Source: Citrobacter tructae (GTDB lineage: Bacteria > Pseudomonadota > Gammaproteobacteria > Enterobacterales > Enterobacteriaceae). Taken from it: DNA of 64,000 bases. Below the pieces are notes generated by a model, which did no database searches, was not told where the DNA came from, and saw only the letters and a list, made by a program, of their open reading frames with translations. The position numbers and the translations under genes are program-made. Below are positions 9,313-18,965 of this stretch, piece after piece (position 1 is the stretch's first letter; each line of letters begins with the position of its first letter). The stretch spans positions 310,001 through 374,000 of the forward strand of contig NZ_CP038469.1 of NCBI RefSeq assembly GCF_004684345.1, in the 5' to 3' direction.

Positions 9313-10252
9313 ATTTAACCATGTCAGTAAAACCTTTGGCCAACAAAACGCGGTCAACGATCTCAACCTGCATTTTCGCGAAGGCAGCTTTTCAGTATTG
9401 ATTGGGACGTCGGGTTCGGGGAAGTCCACCACGCTAAAGATGATTAACCGACTGGTGGAGCATGACAGCGGGACGATCCGCTTTGCCGGTGAAGAGATCC
9501 GCAGCCAGCCGGTGCTGGAGTTAAGGCGGCGGATGGGCTACGCCATTCAGTCTATTGGATTGTTTCCGCACTGGACCGTTGCGCAGAACATCGCCACCGT
9601 GCTGAAACTACAAAAGTGGTCGCGCTCGCGTATTGATGACCGAACAGAGGAACTGATGACGCTACTGGGGCTGGAAGAGAGCTTGCGTCACCGTTATCCC
9701 CATCAGCTCTCTGGCGGGCAACAGCAGCGGGTCGGGGTGGCACGTGCGCTGGCCGCCGATCCCCAGGTGCTGTTGATGGATGAACCCTTTGGTGCGCTGG
9801 ATCCGGTAACACGTAGCGCATTGCAACAGGAGATGACCCGGATCCACCGCTTACTGGGGCGGACCATTGTGCTGGTCACCCACGATATTGATGAGGCGTT
9901 GAGGCTGGCGGAACATCTGGTACTGATGGACGCAGGCCAGGTGGTGCAACAAGGCACGCCGCTATCGATGCTCACGACGCCAGCTAACGATTTCGTACAA
10001 ACCTTTTTTGGCCGCAGCGAACTGGGCGTACGGTTGCTGGCGCTGCGCACCGTGGGTGAGTTTACCCGTCGACATGAACAACTCGGCGGTGAGCCTCTGG
10101 TGGACGAGATGACGCTCCGTGATGCGCTCTCCGCTTTTGTGGCGCGAGGTTGCGAAGTTTTACCGGTGGTCGACGCACAGGGGACCACCTGCGGAACGCT
10201 CCATTTTCAGGATTTACTTTCATCGAGGCCTCACCGTGAAATATCTGTTTGA
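9305..10252 (+). CDS. yehX: Osmolyte ABC transporter ATP-binding protein YehX
   Basis: 315 residues from ATG 9305; a TTG at 9302 would add one residue. A complete ABC ATPase: Walker A GTSGSGKST (34-42), Q-loop near 82, signature LSGGQQQR (135-142), Walker B VLLMDEP (155-161) and H-loop His193. The C-terminal part, to residue 315, contains a CBS-like segment (about 260-310: TLRDALSAFVARGCEVLPVV), as in quaternary-amine transporters. It energises uptake through YehY and YehW. Its 3' end overlaps the yehW start by 17 bases. Confidence 0.94.
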   Translation: MIEFNHVSKTFGQQNAVNDLNLHFREGSFSVLIGTSGSGKSTTLKMINRLVEHDSGTIRFAGEEIRSQPVLELRRRMGYAIQSIGLFPHWTVAQNIATVLKLQKWSRSRIDDRTEELMTLLGLEESLRHRYPHQLSGGQQQRVGVARALAADPQVLLMDEPFGALDPVTRSALQQEMTRIHRLLGRTIVLVTHDIDEALRLAEHLVLMDAGQVVQQGTPLSMLTTPANDFVQTFFGRSELGVRLLALRTVGEFTRRHEQLGGEPLVDEMTLRDALSAFVARGCEVLPVVDAQGTTCGTLHFQDLLSSRPHREISV

Positions 10253-10967
10253 TCCGCTGCTGTGGCTGGTTATCTGTTTTTTGCTGCTGTTGGCGGGCTT
10301 GCCTCATAGCCAGGTGCTGTTTAGCGCGTGGTTTCCGCAGTTGCCGCGTCCGGTTTATCAGCAGGAGAGTTTTCTGGCGCTGGCGCTGGCCCATTTTAGT
10401 CTGGTCGGGATCTCGAGCCTGGTTGCGGTGATCGTTGGCATGGGGGCGGGGATTGCGGTGACCCGTTCATGGGGAACCGAGTTCAGACCGTTGGTGGAAA
10501 CCATTGCCGCAGTGGGGCAAACTTTTCCTCCGGTCGCCGTGCTAGCCATCGCCGTCCCGGTGATGGGATTTGGTCCGGAGCCAGCCATCATTGCGCTGAT
10601 TTTGTACGGCGTGTTACCGATCTTACAGGCAACGCTGGCAGGGCTGGGCGGGGTATCGACCGGTGTGCTGGACATTGCCAATGGGATGGGGATGAGTGAC
10701 GGGCAACGGTTGCGTAAAGTGGAGCTGCCGCTGGCCGCGCCGGTCATTGTGGCCGGAATTCGCACGTCGGTGATTATTAATATTGGCACCGCGACGATCG
10801 CCTCAACCGTGGGCGCAAACACGCTGGGAACGCCGATTATCATCGGACTTAGCGGGTTTAACACCGCTTATGTGATACAAGGCGCGCTATTGGTCGCATT
10901 GGCGGCGATCATTGTCGATCGCGGCTTTGAGCGCTTAGCGCAGCGCCTTACCCGGCACGTAAAATAA
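10236..10967 (+). CDS. yehW: Osmolyte ABC transporter permease YehW
   Basis: 243 residues from GTG 10236, identical in length to E. coli YehW. The same frame stays open back to 10119, but that extension lies inside yehX and has no counterpart. It has about six membrane helices and the EAA loop (DIANGMGMSDGQRLRKVELPLAAP, about residues 148-171). With YehY it forms the heterodimeric channel of the importer. It is the last gene of the operon, and its final 20 bases overlap the antisense small gene yohO. Confidence 0.92.
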   Translation: MKYLFDPLLWLVICFLLLLAGLPHSQVLFSAWFPQLPRPVYQQESFLALALAHFSLVGISSLVAVIVGMGAGIAVTRSWGTEFRPLVETIAAVGQTFPPVAVLAIAVPVMGFGPEPAIIALILYGVLPILQATLAGLGGVSTGVLDIANGMGMSDGQRLRKVELPLAAPVIVAGIRTSVIINIGTATIASTVGANTLGTPIIIGLSGFNTAYVIQGALLVALAAIIVDRGFERLAQRLTRHVK

Positions 10968-11055
10968 AGGTATAACCTGCAAGCATCACACCGCCGATAC
11001 CGCCGATGGCCATCAGCAGGAAGAGGGTGATCACACCGATTTTAGCTGCGCTCAT
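10948..11055 (-). CDS. yohO: Small membrane protein YohO
   Basis: 35 codons read from ATG 11055 to a TAA at 10948-10950, preceded by AAGGAG at normal spacing. The peptide starts MSAAKIGVITLFLLMAIGG and ends GYTFILRAG: a single hydrophobic helix with a Gly-rich centre. It closely resembles the 35-residue E. coli YohO I remember, which sits at the same place between yehW and mlrA. No function is known. Its stop lies inside the yehW 3' end on the opposite strand. It is easily missed because of its size. Confidence 0.85.
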   Translation of the reverse strand: MSAAKIGVITLFLLMAIGGIGGVMLAGYTFILRAG

Positions 11056-11106
11056 GATGTACTCCTTATGTTAATAGAAGGATTGTACACGTTTGTTAAT
11101 GAAATA

Positions 11107-11838
11107 TTAAATACCGAGTGGATAAATATCGTGGCCCAGCGCACGCCACTCCGTTAATTGCTGTTGTTGAGCCGGCGTCTGGTTATCGCCACACCAGACC
11201 AGTAATGTCCGGCCTTCAAACAGTTCCGGTCTTAGCTGATTTAACGAGTGGGCCAGCACGTCAACCCGCCACCCCTGCTGGCTGGCGACCCAGCCTTCCA
11301 GCCATAGCCGAGTGGTATCGTGAATATTCCAGCCGACGACCAGCGCATCTTTACCCTGCTTTTTACGGGCAGAGGCGAGGCAAATTGCAATGTAGTTAAT
11401 AAGCACGCCGTCGAGGATACCAAGCAGCGCCTGAAGAATAGGTTGCTGGCATTGCAGGCGTCGCCGCAAAGGAATGAACAGGTGGGTATTAAGCGTTTGT
11501 GCGGGATAATCCTGACCACGCTCTTTGATCCACAGTCGGAGGCTATGCAGATTATTACTTTGCAGATAGCTCAACAGTGTTTCTTGCTGCTCACGCCAGC
11601 CGTTGTGCACATCAATGCTCTCATTGCTGAGCAATGTTTTAACCTTGCTGACCTGAACACCGTTGTTTATCCAGCGTTTTATCTCACGTATCCTGTCGAT
11701 GTCCGCATCGTTAAACAGGCGATGACCGCCGTCTGTGCGCTGCGGTTTCAGTAATCCATAACGCCTCTGCCACGCACGTAAAGTGACAGGATTGATATCA
11801 CAAAGCAAAGCCACTTCACCTATGGTGTAAAGCGCCAT
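11107..11838 (-). CDS. mlrA: MerR-family regulator MlrA (YehV)
   Basis: 243 residues from ATG 11838, matching E. coli MlrA; an upstream in-frame ATG at 11850 would add four residues. The N-terminal MerR winged helix (about 1-70) includes YTIGEVALLCDINPVTLRAWQRRYG and the arginine-rich RTDGGHRLF wing. The remainder resembles a B12-binding-like sensor domain without an obvious cofactor His motif. In E. coli and Salmonella MlrA activates csgD, hence curli and cellulose. It is transcribed divergently from btsS and converges on the osmF operon, with yohO between. Confidence 0.94.
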   Translation of the reverse strand: MALYTIGEVALLCDINPVTLRAWQRRYGLLKPQRTDGGHRLFNDADIDRIREIKRWINNGVQVSKVKTLLSNESIDVHNGWREQQETLLSYLQSNNLHSLRLWIKERGQDYPAQTLNTHLFIPLRRRLQCQQPILQALLGILDGVLINYIAICLASARKKQGKDALVVGWNIHDTTRLWLEGWVASQQGWRVDVLAHSLNQLRPELFEGRTLLVWCGDNQTPAQQQQLTEWRALGHDIYPLGI

Positions 11839-12064
11839 TTGTTGTCTCACTCTTGCTCGCGAGGTCCCAGTTTTACTTTAGACGCTCTTTTGCGAACCAG
11901 GTAGTTTTGTCTGTTTTTTGTTCAGATGCCGGGTGATTTTGTAATCATCCCCACTCTTTTGAGTGATCGTTCTCACAATTTCCTTTTTTTTTGCAACAGT
12001 TCAAAGAAAGTTATGCGCAGCCAATGTATGTTACGCGCTTTTAAGTAGACTGTGGTTGGCGGGT

Positions 12065-13750
12065 ATGTACGAGTTTAATCTGGTGTTGCTGCTGCTACAG
12101 CAGATGTGTGTGTTTCTCGTTATCGCGTGGCTGATGAGCAAAACGCGTTTATTTATTCCGTTGATGCAGGTGACTGTCAGACTGCCGCACAAACTCCTTT
12201 GCTACGTTACCTTTTCTATCTTCTGTATTCTTGGCACCTATCTGGGGCTGCATATTGAAGATTCTATTGCCAACACCCGTGCGATTGGCGCGGTGATGGG
12301 CGGCTTGCTTGGCGGTCCGGTTGTTGGGGGGCTGGTCGGGCTGACCGGTGGTCTGCATCGTTATTCGATGGGCGGCATGACAGCGCTGAGCTGCATGATC
12401 TCGACCATTGTCGAGGGCCTGCTCGGAGGGCTGGTACACAGTGTACTGACTCGTCGAGGTCGTACCGATAAAGTCTTTAGCCCGCTGACGGCGGGCGCGA
12501 TTACTTTTTTTGCCGAACTGGTGCAGATGCTGATCATTTTACTGATTGCGCGTCCCTTTGATAATGCGCTGCATCTGGTGAGTAATATTGCTGCGCCGAT
12601 GATGGTCACCAATACCGTGGGTGCGGCGTTGTTTATGCGCATTTTGCTAGACAAACGGGCCATGTTCGAAAAATACACCTCGGCTTTTTCTGCCACCGCG
12701 CTAAAGGTTGCCGCCTCTACGGAAGGGATTTTGCGGCAGGGATTCAATGAGGTTAACAGCATGAAGGTCGCCCAAGTGCTGTACGAGGAACTGGACATCG
12801 GCGCAGTGGCGATCACTGATCGCGATAAGCTGCTGGCCTTCACCGGAATTGGTGACGACCATCATCTGCCCGGCAGGCCAATTTCATCTTCTTATACCCA
12901 AAAGGCGATTGAAACCGGAGAAGTGGTTTATGCCGACGGGAACGAAGTGCCTTACCGCTGCTCGCTACATCCGCAATGCAAATTAGGCTCGACGCTGGTG
13001 ATCCCTCTGCGTGGTGAAAACCAGCGGGTGATGGGGACCATCAAGCTGTATGAAGCCAAAAACCGCCTGTTTAGCTCGATCAACCGCACGCTTGGCGAAG
13101 GGATTGCGCAACTGCTGTCGGCGCAGATCCTCGCCGGACAATATGAGCGCCAAAAAGCGATGCTCACGCAGTCAGAAATTAAACTCCTGCATGCGCAGGT
13201 GAATCCTCATTTTTTGTTTAATGCGCTTAATACGATCAAAGCCGTGATCCGCCGCGACAGCGAACAGGCCAGCCAGTTGGTGCAATATCTCTCGACCTTC
13301 TTTCGCAAAAACTTAAAACGTCCGTCTGAGATTGTGACGCTGGCCGATGAGATTGAACACGTTAACGCCTACCTGCAAATTGAAAAGGCACGGTTCCAGT
13401 CGCGTCTGCAGGTCACGTTAACGGTACCGGATGAACTTTCGCATCAGCAATTGCCTGCCTTTACCTTGCAGCCCATCGTGGAGAATGCCATTAAGCACGG
13501 TACCTCGCAGTTGCTCGACACCGGAGAAGTCTCTATTACCGCCCGACGTGAAGGGCAGTATCTGATGCTGGATATCGAAGATAATGCCGGGCTGTATTTG
13601 CCGACAACCGAAGCCAGCGGACTGGGGATGAATCTGGTGGATAAACGACTGCGAGAGCGGTTTGGCGATGATTTTGGCATCACCGTAGTGTGCGATCCCG
13701 ACCACTTTACCCGAATCACTTTACGACTTCCCCTGGAGGAACTGGCATGA
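12065..13750 (+). CDS. btsS: Pyruvate-sensing histidine kinase BtsS (YehU)
   Basis: 561 residues from ATG 12065, the E. coli length; the open frame extends to 11963 but those codons lie in the promoter region. Architecture: an N-terminal membrane sensor of the 5TM-5TMR_LYT type (about 1-190), a GAF-like domain (about 230-360), a LytS-type His_kinase segment with phospho-acceptor His382 in QVNPHFLFNALNTI, and a GHKL ATPase domain (GLGMNLVDKRL near the end). In E. coli BtsS binds extracellular pyruvate and, with BtsR, induces the pyruvate transporter gene btsT. The stop codon overlaps the btsR start (ATGA). Confidence 0.95.
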   Translation: MYEFNLVLLLLQQMCVFLVIAWLMSKTRLFIPLMQVTVRLPHKLLCYVTFSIFCILGTYLGLHIEDSIANTRAIGAVMGGLLGGPVVGGLVGLTGGLHRYSMGGMTALSCMISTIVEGLLGGLVHSVLTRRGRTDKVFSPLTAGAITFFAELVQMLIILLIARPFDNALHLVSNIAAPMMVTNTVGAALFMRILLDKRAMFEKYTSAFSATALKVAASTEGILRQGFNEVNSMKVAQVLYEELDIGAVAITDRDKLLAFTGIGDDHHLPGRPISSSYTQKAIETGEVVYADGNEVPYRCSLHPQCKLGSTLVIPLRGENQRVMGTIKLYEAKNRLFSSINRTLGEGIAQLLSAQILAGQYERQKAMLTQSEIKLLHAQVNPHFLFNALNTIKAVIRRDSEQASQLVQYLSTFFRKNLKRPSEIVTLADEIEHVNAYLQIEKARFQSRLQVTLTVPDELSHQQLPAFTLQPIVENAIKHGTSQLLDTGEVSITARREGQYLMLDIEDNAGLYLPTTEASGLGMNLVDKRLRERFGDDFGITVVCDPDHFTRITLRLPLEELA

Positions 13751-14466
13751 TCAAAGTGTTGATTGTGGATGACGAACCGTTAGCGCGGGAAAATCTGCGG
13801 ATCCTGTTGCAGGAGCAAAGCGACATTGAGATTGTGGGGGAATGTTCGAATGCGGTGGAAGCCATCGGCGCGGTACACAAATTACGCCCGGATGTGCTGT
13901 TTCTCGATATTCAGATGCCGCGCATTAGCGGCCTAGAAATGGTCGGTATGCTCGATCCGGAACATCGCCCGTATATCGTTTTTCTGACCGCTTTTGATGA
14001 GTACGCGGTGAAAGCCTTTGAAGAACATGCTTTTGATTATTTGCTCAAGCCGATAGAAGAAACCCGGCTGGAGAAAACGCTGATCCGTTTACGTCAGGAA
14101 CGCACGAAGCAGGATGTGTCGGTGTTGCCGGAAAATCAGCAGGCGTTAAAATTTATACCGTGTTCCGGACATAGCCGCATTTATCTGCTGCAAATGGATG
14201 ATGTCGCTTTTGTCAGCAGCCGTATGAGCGGTGTTTTTGTTACCAGCAGCGACGGTAAAGAAGGTTTTACCGAGCTTACGCTGAGAACGCTGGAGAGTCG
14301 CACGCCGCTGTTGCGTTGTCATCGACAATACCTGGTTAACATGGCGCAGTTGCAGGAAATTCGCCTGGAAGATAACGGCCAGGCCGAGTTGATTTTACGT
14401 AACGGTCTGACCGTGCCGGTGAGTCGCCGTTATCTTAAAAGCCTAAAAGAGGCGATTGGTCTGTAA
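13747..14466 (+). CDS. btsR: LytTR response regulator BtsR (YehT)
   Basis: 239 residues from ATG 13747, which overlaps the btsS TGA by four bases. The receiver domain (1-120) has acidic residues Asp8 and Asp9 and phospho-acceptor Asp54 in LFLDIQMP. The C-terminal LytTR DNA-binding domain spans about 140-239 (ending VPVSRRYLKSLKEAIGL). It is the partner of BtsS in pyruvate sensing. The frame continues upstream to 13690 inside btsS, but coupling and the domain boundary support 13747. Confidence 0.95.
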   Translation: MIKVLIVDDEPLARENLRILLQEQSDIEIVGECSNAVEAIGAVHKLRPDVLFLDIQMPRISGLEMVGMLDPEHRPYIVFLTAFDEYAVKAFEEHAFDYLLKPIEETRLEKTLIRLRQERTKQDVSVLPENQQALKFIPCSGHSRIYLLQMDDVAFVSSRMSGVFVTSSDGKEGFTELTLRTLESRTPLLRCHRQYLVNMAQLQEIRLEDNGQAELILRNGLTVPVSRRYLKSLKEAIGL

Positions 14467-14512
14467 AACTGATACACTGCGCGCCATTGCATCATCGACA
14501 GTTGAAGGCTCT

Positions 14513-14983
14513 ATGCTAAGTAACGATATTCTTCGTAGCCTGCGCTACACCCTGAAAGCGAACAATAACGACATGGTGCGGATTCTTGCGCTTGCTGACA
14601 TGGAATCCACCTCCGCAAGTTTCGATACCTGGATGACGAAAGAAGATGAAGACGGGTTTGTTCGCTGCCCGGACATCATTCTCTCCGGTTTTTTAAACGG
14701 CCTGATCTACCATCTGCGCGGTAAAGATGATTCGGCGCCTGAACTGGCGCTTGAGCGTCGTGTGAACAACAATACGGTACTGAAAAAGCTGCGTATCGCC
14801 TTTTCACTGAAAACCGATGATATTCTGGCGATCATGACCGAGCAGAAATTCCGTGTGTCGATGCCGGAAATTACCGCCATGATGCGTGCGCCGGACCATA
14901 AAAACTACCGCGAGTGTGGGGATCAGTTTTTACGCTATTTCCTGCGCGGTTTGACCAAACGAGTGCACAGCGTGAAAGCGTAA
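14513..14983 (+). CDS. yehS: DUF1456 protein YehS
   Basis: 156 residues from ATG 14513, as in E. coli YehS. It has two copies of the DUF1456 unit: residues about 1-68 (MLSNDILRSLRYTLKANNND ... PDIILSGFLNGLIYHLRGKD) and about 80-150 (NNNTVLKKLRIAFSLKTDDI ... CGDQFLRYFLRGL). The repeated helical layout with a CP/CG-D-x2-L-x-x-FL motif is visible. Function is unknown. It lies 46 bases after btsR on the same strand and may be co-transcribed. Confidence 0.9.
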   Translation: MLSNDILRSLRYTLKANNNDMVRILALADMESTSASFDTWMTKEDEDGFVRCPDIILSGFLNGLIYHLRGKDDSAPELALERRVNNNTVLKKLRIAFSLKTDDILAIMTEQKFRVSMPEITAMMRAPDHKNYRECGDQFLRYFLRGLTKRVHSVKA

Positions 14984-15025
14984 ACAAGACTGGCGGCCTC
15001 GGATAAAACCGGGTCGCCGGTGTGA

Positions 15026-15484
15026 TTATTTTACTTCTTTAAAGCCCGCCGCCTCCATTACCGTTTGCATTTGTTTCATGCTGATATTTTTATCGGCTTT
15101 CTCAGAAAGCGTCATCCCGGAAATTGCCTGCAACGCTTTCATATCGATTTTTTCCATATCGATGGAGACATTTTCCTGCGCGTAGGTATCTGCGTAGGTG
15201 AGTTTTTCCTCTACGCCAGCAATATTGCGATATTTGGCGCTTAATGCGTCGAATACTTTTGCCGCATCTTCTTTATTGGTGGCGCCAACAGACGCATAGC
15301 TGATTTTGCTTTCAGAGATTTGCTTCAGAACTTTGTCGCCCTTATAAGTATAAATAATTGTAATGTCAGCACCGTTAAGGTTGGCGTTGAATTTTTTGGT
15401 CTCTTCTTTATCGCCACATCCGGCGAGAGAAAAAACCAGAACCGACGCTATGGCCACCGTAAATAATTTTTTTAACGTTTTCAT
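15026..15484 (-). CDS. yehR: DUF1307 lipoprotein YehR
   Basis: 152 residues from ATG 15484; four codons further upstream are open but E. coli YehR starts here. The type II signal peptide has lipobox SLAGC, so Cys23 is the lipidated residue, and the following Gly-Asp suggests inner-membrane retention. The mature domain (about 28-152) is the DUF1307 fold with EDAAKVFDALSAKYRNIAGV and a C-terminal MEAAGFKEVK. The role is not known. It converges on yehS and lies downstream of metG on the same strand, separated by the metG terminator. Confidence 0.9.
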   Translation of the reverse strand: MKTLKKLFTVAIASVLVFSLAGCGDKEETKKFNANLNGADITIIYTYKGDKVLKQISESKISYASVGATNKEDAAKVFDALSAKYRNIAGVEEKLTYADTYAQENVSIDMEKIDMKALQAISGMTLSEKADKNISMKQMQTVMEAAGFKEVK

Positions 15485-15606
15485 GTAAAACTCCATTTTA
15501 TGATTATCGAATACCAGTGCGGCATAGAATAAGGCTAATACCTGTGACTGAGCAGTCCGAAAATGGAGTAGGGGAGTATTTCAGATTAGGGGAATATCTA
15601 ATGCGA

Positions 15607-15633
15607 TAAAAAAGCGCTGCGATTGCAGCGCTT
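15607..15633 (-). terminator. Rho-independent terminator of metG
   Basis: Read on the minus strand, AAGCGCTGC pairs with GCAGCGCTT, and a run of six T follows. It sits 13 bases past the metG stop. Confidence 0.85.
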
Positions 15634-15645
15634 GAGATGTTTAAC

Positions 15646-17679
15646 TTATTTCACCTGTTGACCCGGTTTGGCACCTTCGTCAGGGCTTAACAGGAAGATA
15701 TCTTTCCCGCCAGGACCTGCCGCCATAACCATCCCTTCAGAAATGCCGAAGCGCATTTTGCGCGGCGCCAGGTTCGCAACCATAATGGTCTGGCGACCAA
15801 TCAGCACCTGCGGGTCCGGGTAGGCTGAACGGATACCGGAGAAAACATTACGCTTTTCACCGCCGAGATCCAGCGTCAGGCGCAGCAGTTTGTCAGAACC
15901 TTCTACGAACTCGGCGTTTTCAATCAGCGCCACGCGCAGGTCAACTTTGGCGAAGTCGTCAAAGGTGATGGTTTCCTGAATCGGGTCATCGGCCAGTGGA
16001 CCGGTTACCGGTGCGGCAGCGGCTTTCACTTCATCTTTAGACGCCTCAACCAGCGCTTCCACCTGTTTCATGTCGATGCGATTGTAGAGCGCCTTAAAGG
16101 TGTTAACCTTGTGGCCGAGTAGCGGTTGCTGGATGGCATCCCAGGTCAGTTCGCTGTTCAGGAATGCTTCGACACGTTCACTTAACGTCGGCAGAACCGG
16201 CTTCAGGTAGGTCATCAGAACGCGGAACAGGTTGATGCCCATGGAACAAATCGCCTGCAGATCGGCATCGCGGCCTTCCTGTTTAGCGACAACCCACGGA
16301 GCCTGTTCGTCAACGTAGCGGTTAGCTACGTCGGCCAGTGCCATAATTTCACGGATAGCTTTACCAAATTCACGGCTTTCCCATGCTTCGCCAATAACCG
16401 TTGCGGCGTCGGTGAAGGTTTTATACAGCGCTGGGTCGGCCAATTCAGTCGCCAGAACGCCGTCAAAACGCTTAGCAATAAAGCCTGCGTTACGGGACGC
16501 CAGGTTGACCACTTTGTTAACGATATCGGCGTTAACGCGCTGGACAAAGTCTTCCAGGTTCAGGTCGATGTCATCAATACGTGAAGAAAGCTTCGCCGTG
16601 TAGTAGTAACGCAGGCTGTCGGCGTCAAAGTGCTTCAGCCAGGTGCTGGCCTTAATGAAGGTACCGCGAGATTTGGACATCTTCGCGCCATTTACCGTCA
16701 CATAACCGTGGACGAACAGGTTGGTCGGCTTACGGAAGTTACTGCCTTCCAGCATGGCTGGCCAGAACAGACTGTGGAAGTAGACGATATCTTTGCCGAT
16801 GAAGTGATACAGCTCGGCGTCAGAATCTTTCTTCCAGTATTCATCGAAGCTGGTGGTGTCGCCGCGCTTGTCGCACAGGTTTTTGAACGAACCCATATAG
16901 CCAATTGGCGCATCCAGCCAGACGTAGAAGTACTTGCCTGGTGCATTCGGGATTTCGAAACCGAAGTACGGTGAGTCACGGGAAATGTCCCACTGCTGCA
17001 GGCCGGATTCAAACCATTCCTGCATTTTGTTTGCCACTTGCTCTTGCAACGCACCGCTGCGCGTCCATGCCTGCAGCATCTCGCTGAATGATGGCAGGTC
17101 AAAGAAGAAGTGTTCTGAGTCACGCATCACCGGCGTCGCGCCAGAAACGACGGATTTCGGCTCGATAAGTTCGGTCGGACTGTAGGTTGCGCCGCAGACT
17201 TCACAGTTATCGCCGTACTGATCCGGAGATTTACATTTCGGGCAGGTGCCTTTTACGAAACGATCCGGCAGGAACATGCCTTTTTCCGGATCGTAAAGCT
17301 GAGAGATAGTGCGGTTCTTAATAAAACCGTTTTCCTTCAGGCGAGTGTAAATAAGCTCGGACAACTCACGGTTCTCTTCGCTGTGCGTAGAGTGGTAGTT
17401 GTCATAGCTGATGTCAAAACCTGCAAAATCAGTCTGATGCTCCTGACTCATTTCACCGATCATCTGCTCAGGTGTAATACCAAGCTGCTGGGCTTTCAGC
17501 ATGATTGGCGTACCGTGTGCGTCGTCTGCGCAGATGAAGTTTACCTGGTGGCCGCGCATTCGCTGGTAACGGACCCAGACATCAGCCTGGATGTGCTCCA
17601 GCATATGGCCGAGGTGGATAGAGCCGTTGGCGTACGGCAGCGCGCACGTTACCAGAATTTTCTTCGCGACTTGAGTCAT
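15646..17679 (-). CDS. metG: Methionyl-tRNA synthetase
   Basis: 677 residues from ATG 17679, the E. coli length. This class I aminoacyl-tRNA synthetase charges tRNA(Met) in the cytoplasm. The HLGH signature is at 22-25 and KMSKS at about 333-337. A zinc-knuckle domain with CPKC and CEVC pairs lies at about 145-161. The C-terminal OB-fold tRNA-binding/dimerisation domain spans about 575-677 (VDLRVALIENAEFVEG to the end). It is divergent from mrp; the two share a control region of about 165 bases. Confidence 0.97.
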   Translation of the reverse strand: MTQVAKKILVTCALPYANGSIHLGHMLEHIQADVWVRYQRMRGHQVNFICADDAHGTPIMLKAQQLGITPEQMIGEMSQEHQTDFAGFDISYDNYHSTHSEENRELSELIYTRLKENGFIKNRTISQLYDPEKGMFLPDRFVKGTCPKCKSPDQYGDNCEVCGATYSPTELIEPKSVVSGATPVMRDSEHFFFDLPSFSEMLQAWTRSGALQEQVANKMQEWFESGLQQWDISRDSPYFGFEIPNAPGKYFYVWLDAPIGYMGSFKNLCDKRGDTTSFDEYWKKDSDAELYHFIGKDIVYFHSLFWPAMLEGSNFRKPTNLFVHGYVTVNGAKMSKSRGTFIKASTWLKHFDADSLRYYYTAKLSSRIDDIDLNLEDFVQRVNADIVNKVVNLASRNAGFIAKRFDGVLATELADPALYKTFTDAATVIGEAWESREFGKAIREIMALADVANRYVDEQAPWVVAKQEGRDADLQAICSMGINLFRVLMTYLKPVLPTLSERVEAFLNSELTWDAIQQPLLGHKVNTFKALYNRIDMKQVEALVEASKDEVKAAAAPVTGPLADDPIQETITFDDFAKVDLRVALIENAEFVEGSDKLLRLTLDLGGEKRNVFSGIRSAYPDPQVLIGRQTIMVANLAPRKMRFGISEGMVMAAGPGGKDIFLLSPDEGAKPGQQVK

Positions 17680-17843
17680 AGTGGGCAATTACTTCTTTTG
17701 TAGTGAAAAGGGCTTTGATAGTACCAAAATGGTAATTACTGCGCCAAGTGATAAGGGCATTTATCCTTAAATGAATAATTGTCGCGGTTGGAGTAAACTA
17801 CCCGGTGACAATCGTCTTTTCAGAACAACAAAAAGGAGTCGGG

Positions 17844-18953
17844 ATGAACGCACAATCCCAGGCCAAATCACCAGAAACCCTGCGCGCGATGGTCGCCGGG
17901 ACGCTGGCGAATTTTCAGCATTCAACCCTGAAGCATAATCTGACGACGCTAAAAGCGTTGCACCATGTCGCCTGGATGGATGACACGCTGCACGTTGAGC
18001 TGGTGATGCCATTCGTCTGGCACAGCGCGTTTGAGGTATTAAAAGAGCAATGCAGTGCCGATCTATTGCGCATCACTGGCGCGAAAGCCATTGACTGGAA
18101 GCTGTCGCACAACATCGCGACGCTGAAACGCGTGAAAAACCAGCCGGGCATCAACGGTGTGAAGAACATCATTGCCGTCAGTTCCGGTAAAGGTGGGGTG
18201 GGGAAATCCTCAACCGCCGTTAACCTGGCGCTGGCGCTCGCCGCGGAAGGCGCGAAGGTCGGTATTCTCGATGCCGATATTTATGGCCCGTCTATCCCGA
18301 CGATGCTCGGTGCAGAAAATCAGCGCCCGACTTCACCGGACGGCACCCATATGGCGCCGATTATGTCTCATGGCCTGGCAACCAACTCCATTGGTTATCT
18401 GGTTACTGACGATAACGCCATGGTGTGGCGCGGCCCGATGGCCAGTAAAGCGCTGCTGCAGATGCTGCAAGAAACCTTATGGCCGGATCTCGATTATCTG
18501 GTCCTGGATATGCCGCCGGGCACCGGTGACATTCAGCTGACCCTGGCGCAGAACATTCCTGTAACGGGGGCGGTTGTGGTCACGACGCCGCAGGACATCG
18601 CGTTGATCGATGCGAAAAAAGGCATCGTGATGTTCGAGAAGGTGGAAGTGCCGGTTCTGGGCATCGTTGAGAACATGAGTATGCATATCTGCAGTAACTG
18701 TGGTCATCATGAGCCGATCTTCGGCACCGGTGGCGCGCAGAAGCTGGCAGAGCAGTATCATACTCAGTTGCTGGGACAAATGCCGCTGCATATTTCTCTG
18801 CGTGAAGATCTCGATCGTGGTACGCCGACGGTTATCAGTCGTCCAGACAGCGAATTCACCGCGATTTACCGTGACCTGGCGGGGCGTGTAGCCGCACAGC
18901 TTTACTGGCAGGGTGAAGTGATCCCGGGTGAGATTGCGTTCCGCGCCGTGTAA
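17844..18953 (+). CDS. mrp: Iron-sulfur carrier/assembly ATPase Mrp (ApbC)
   Basis: 369 residues from ATG 17844, preceded by AAGGAG; an in-frame ATG at 17805 would add 13 residues not found in E. coli Mrp. An N-terminal DUF59/MIP18-like domain (about 10-100) is followed by a deviant Walker A P-loop GKGGVGKS (115-122). The switch and Walker B regions are DADIYGPS and LDMPPGTGD. A C-x2-C motif (Cys283, Cys286 in ICSNCGHH) bridges a 4Fe-4S cluster in the dimer. In Salmonella ApbC supplies Fe-S clusters to target proteins. It is transcribed away from metG. Confidence 0.95.
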   Translation: MNAQSQAKSPETLRAMVAGTLANFQHSTLKHNLTTLKALHHVAWMDDTLHVELVMPFVWHSAFEVLKEQCSADLLRITGAKAIDWKLSHNIATLKRVKNQPGINGVKNIIAVSSGKGGVGKSSTAVNLALALAAEGAKVGILDADIYGPSIPTMLGAENQRPTSPDGTHMAPIMSHGLATNSIGYLVTDDNAMVWRGPMASKALLQMLQETLWPDLDYLVLDMPPGTGDIQLTLAQNIPVTGAVVVTTPQDIALIDAKKGIVMFEKVEVPVLGIVENMSMHICSNCGHHEPIFGTGGAQKLAEQYHTQLLGQMPLHISLREDLDRGTPTVISRPDSEFTAIYRDLAGRVAAQLYWQGEVIPGEIAFRAV

Positions 18954-18965
18954 TCACTGCTACAG

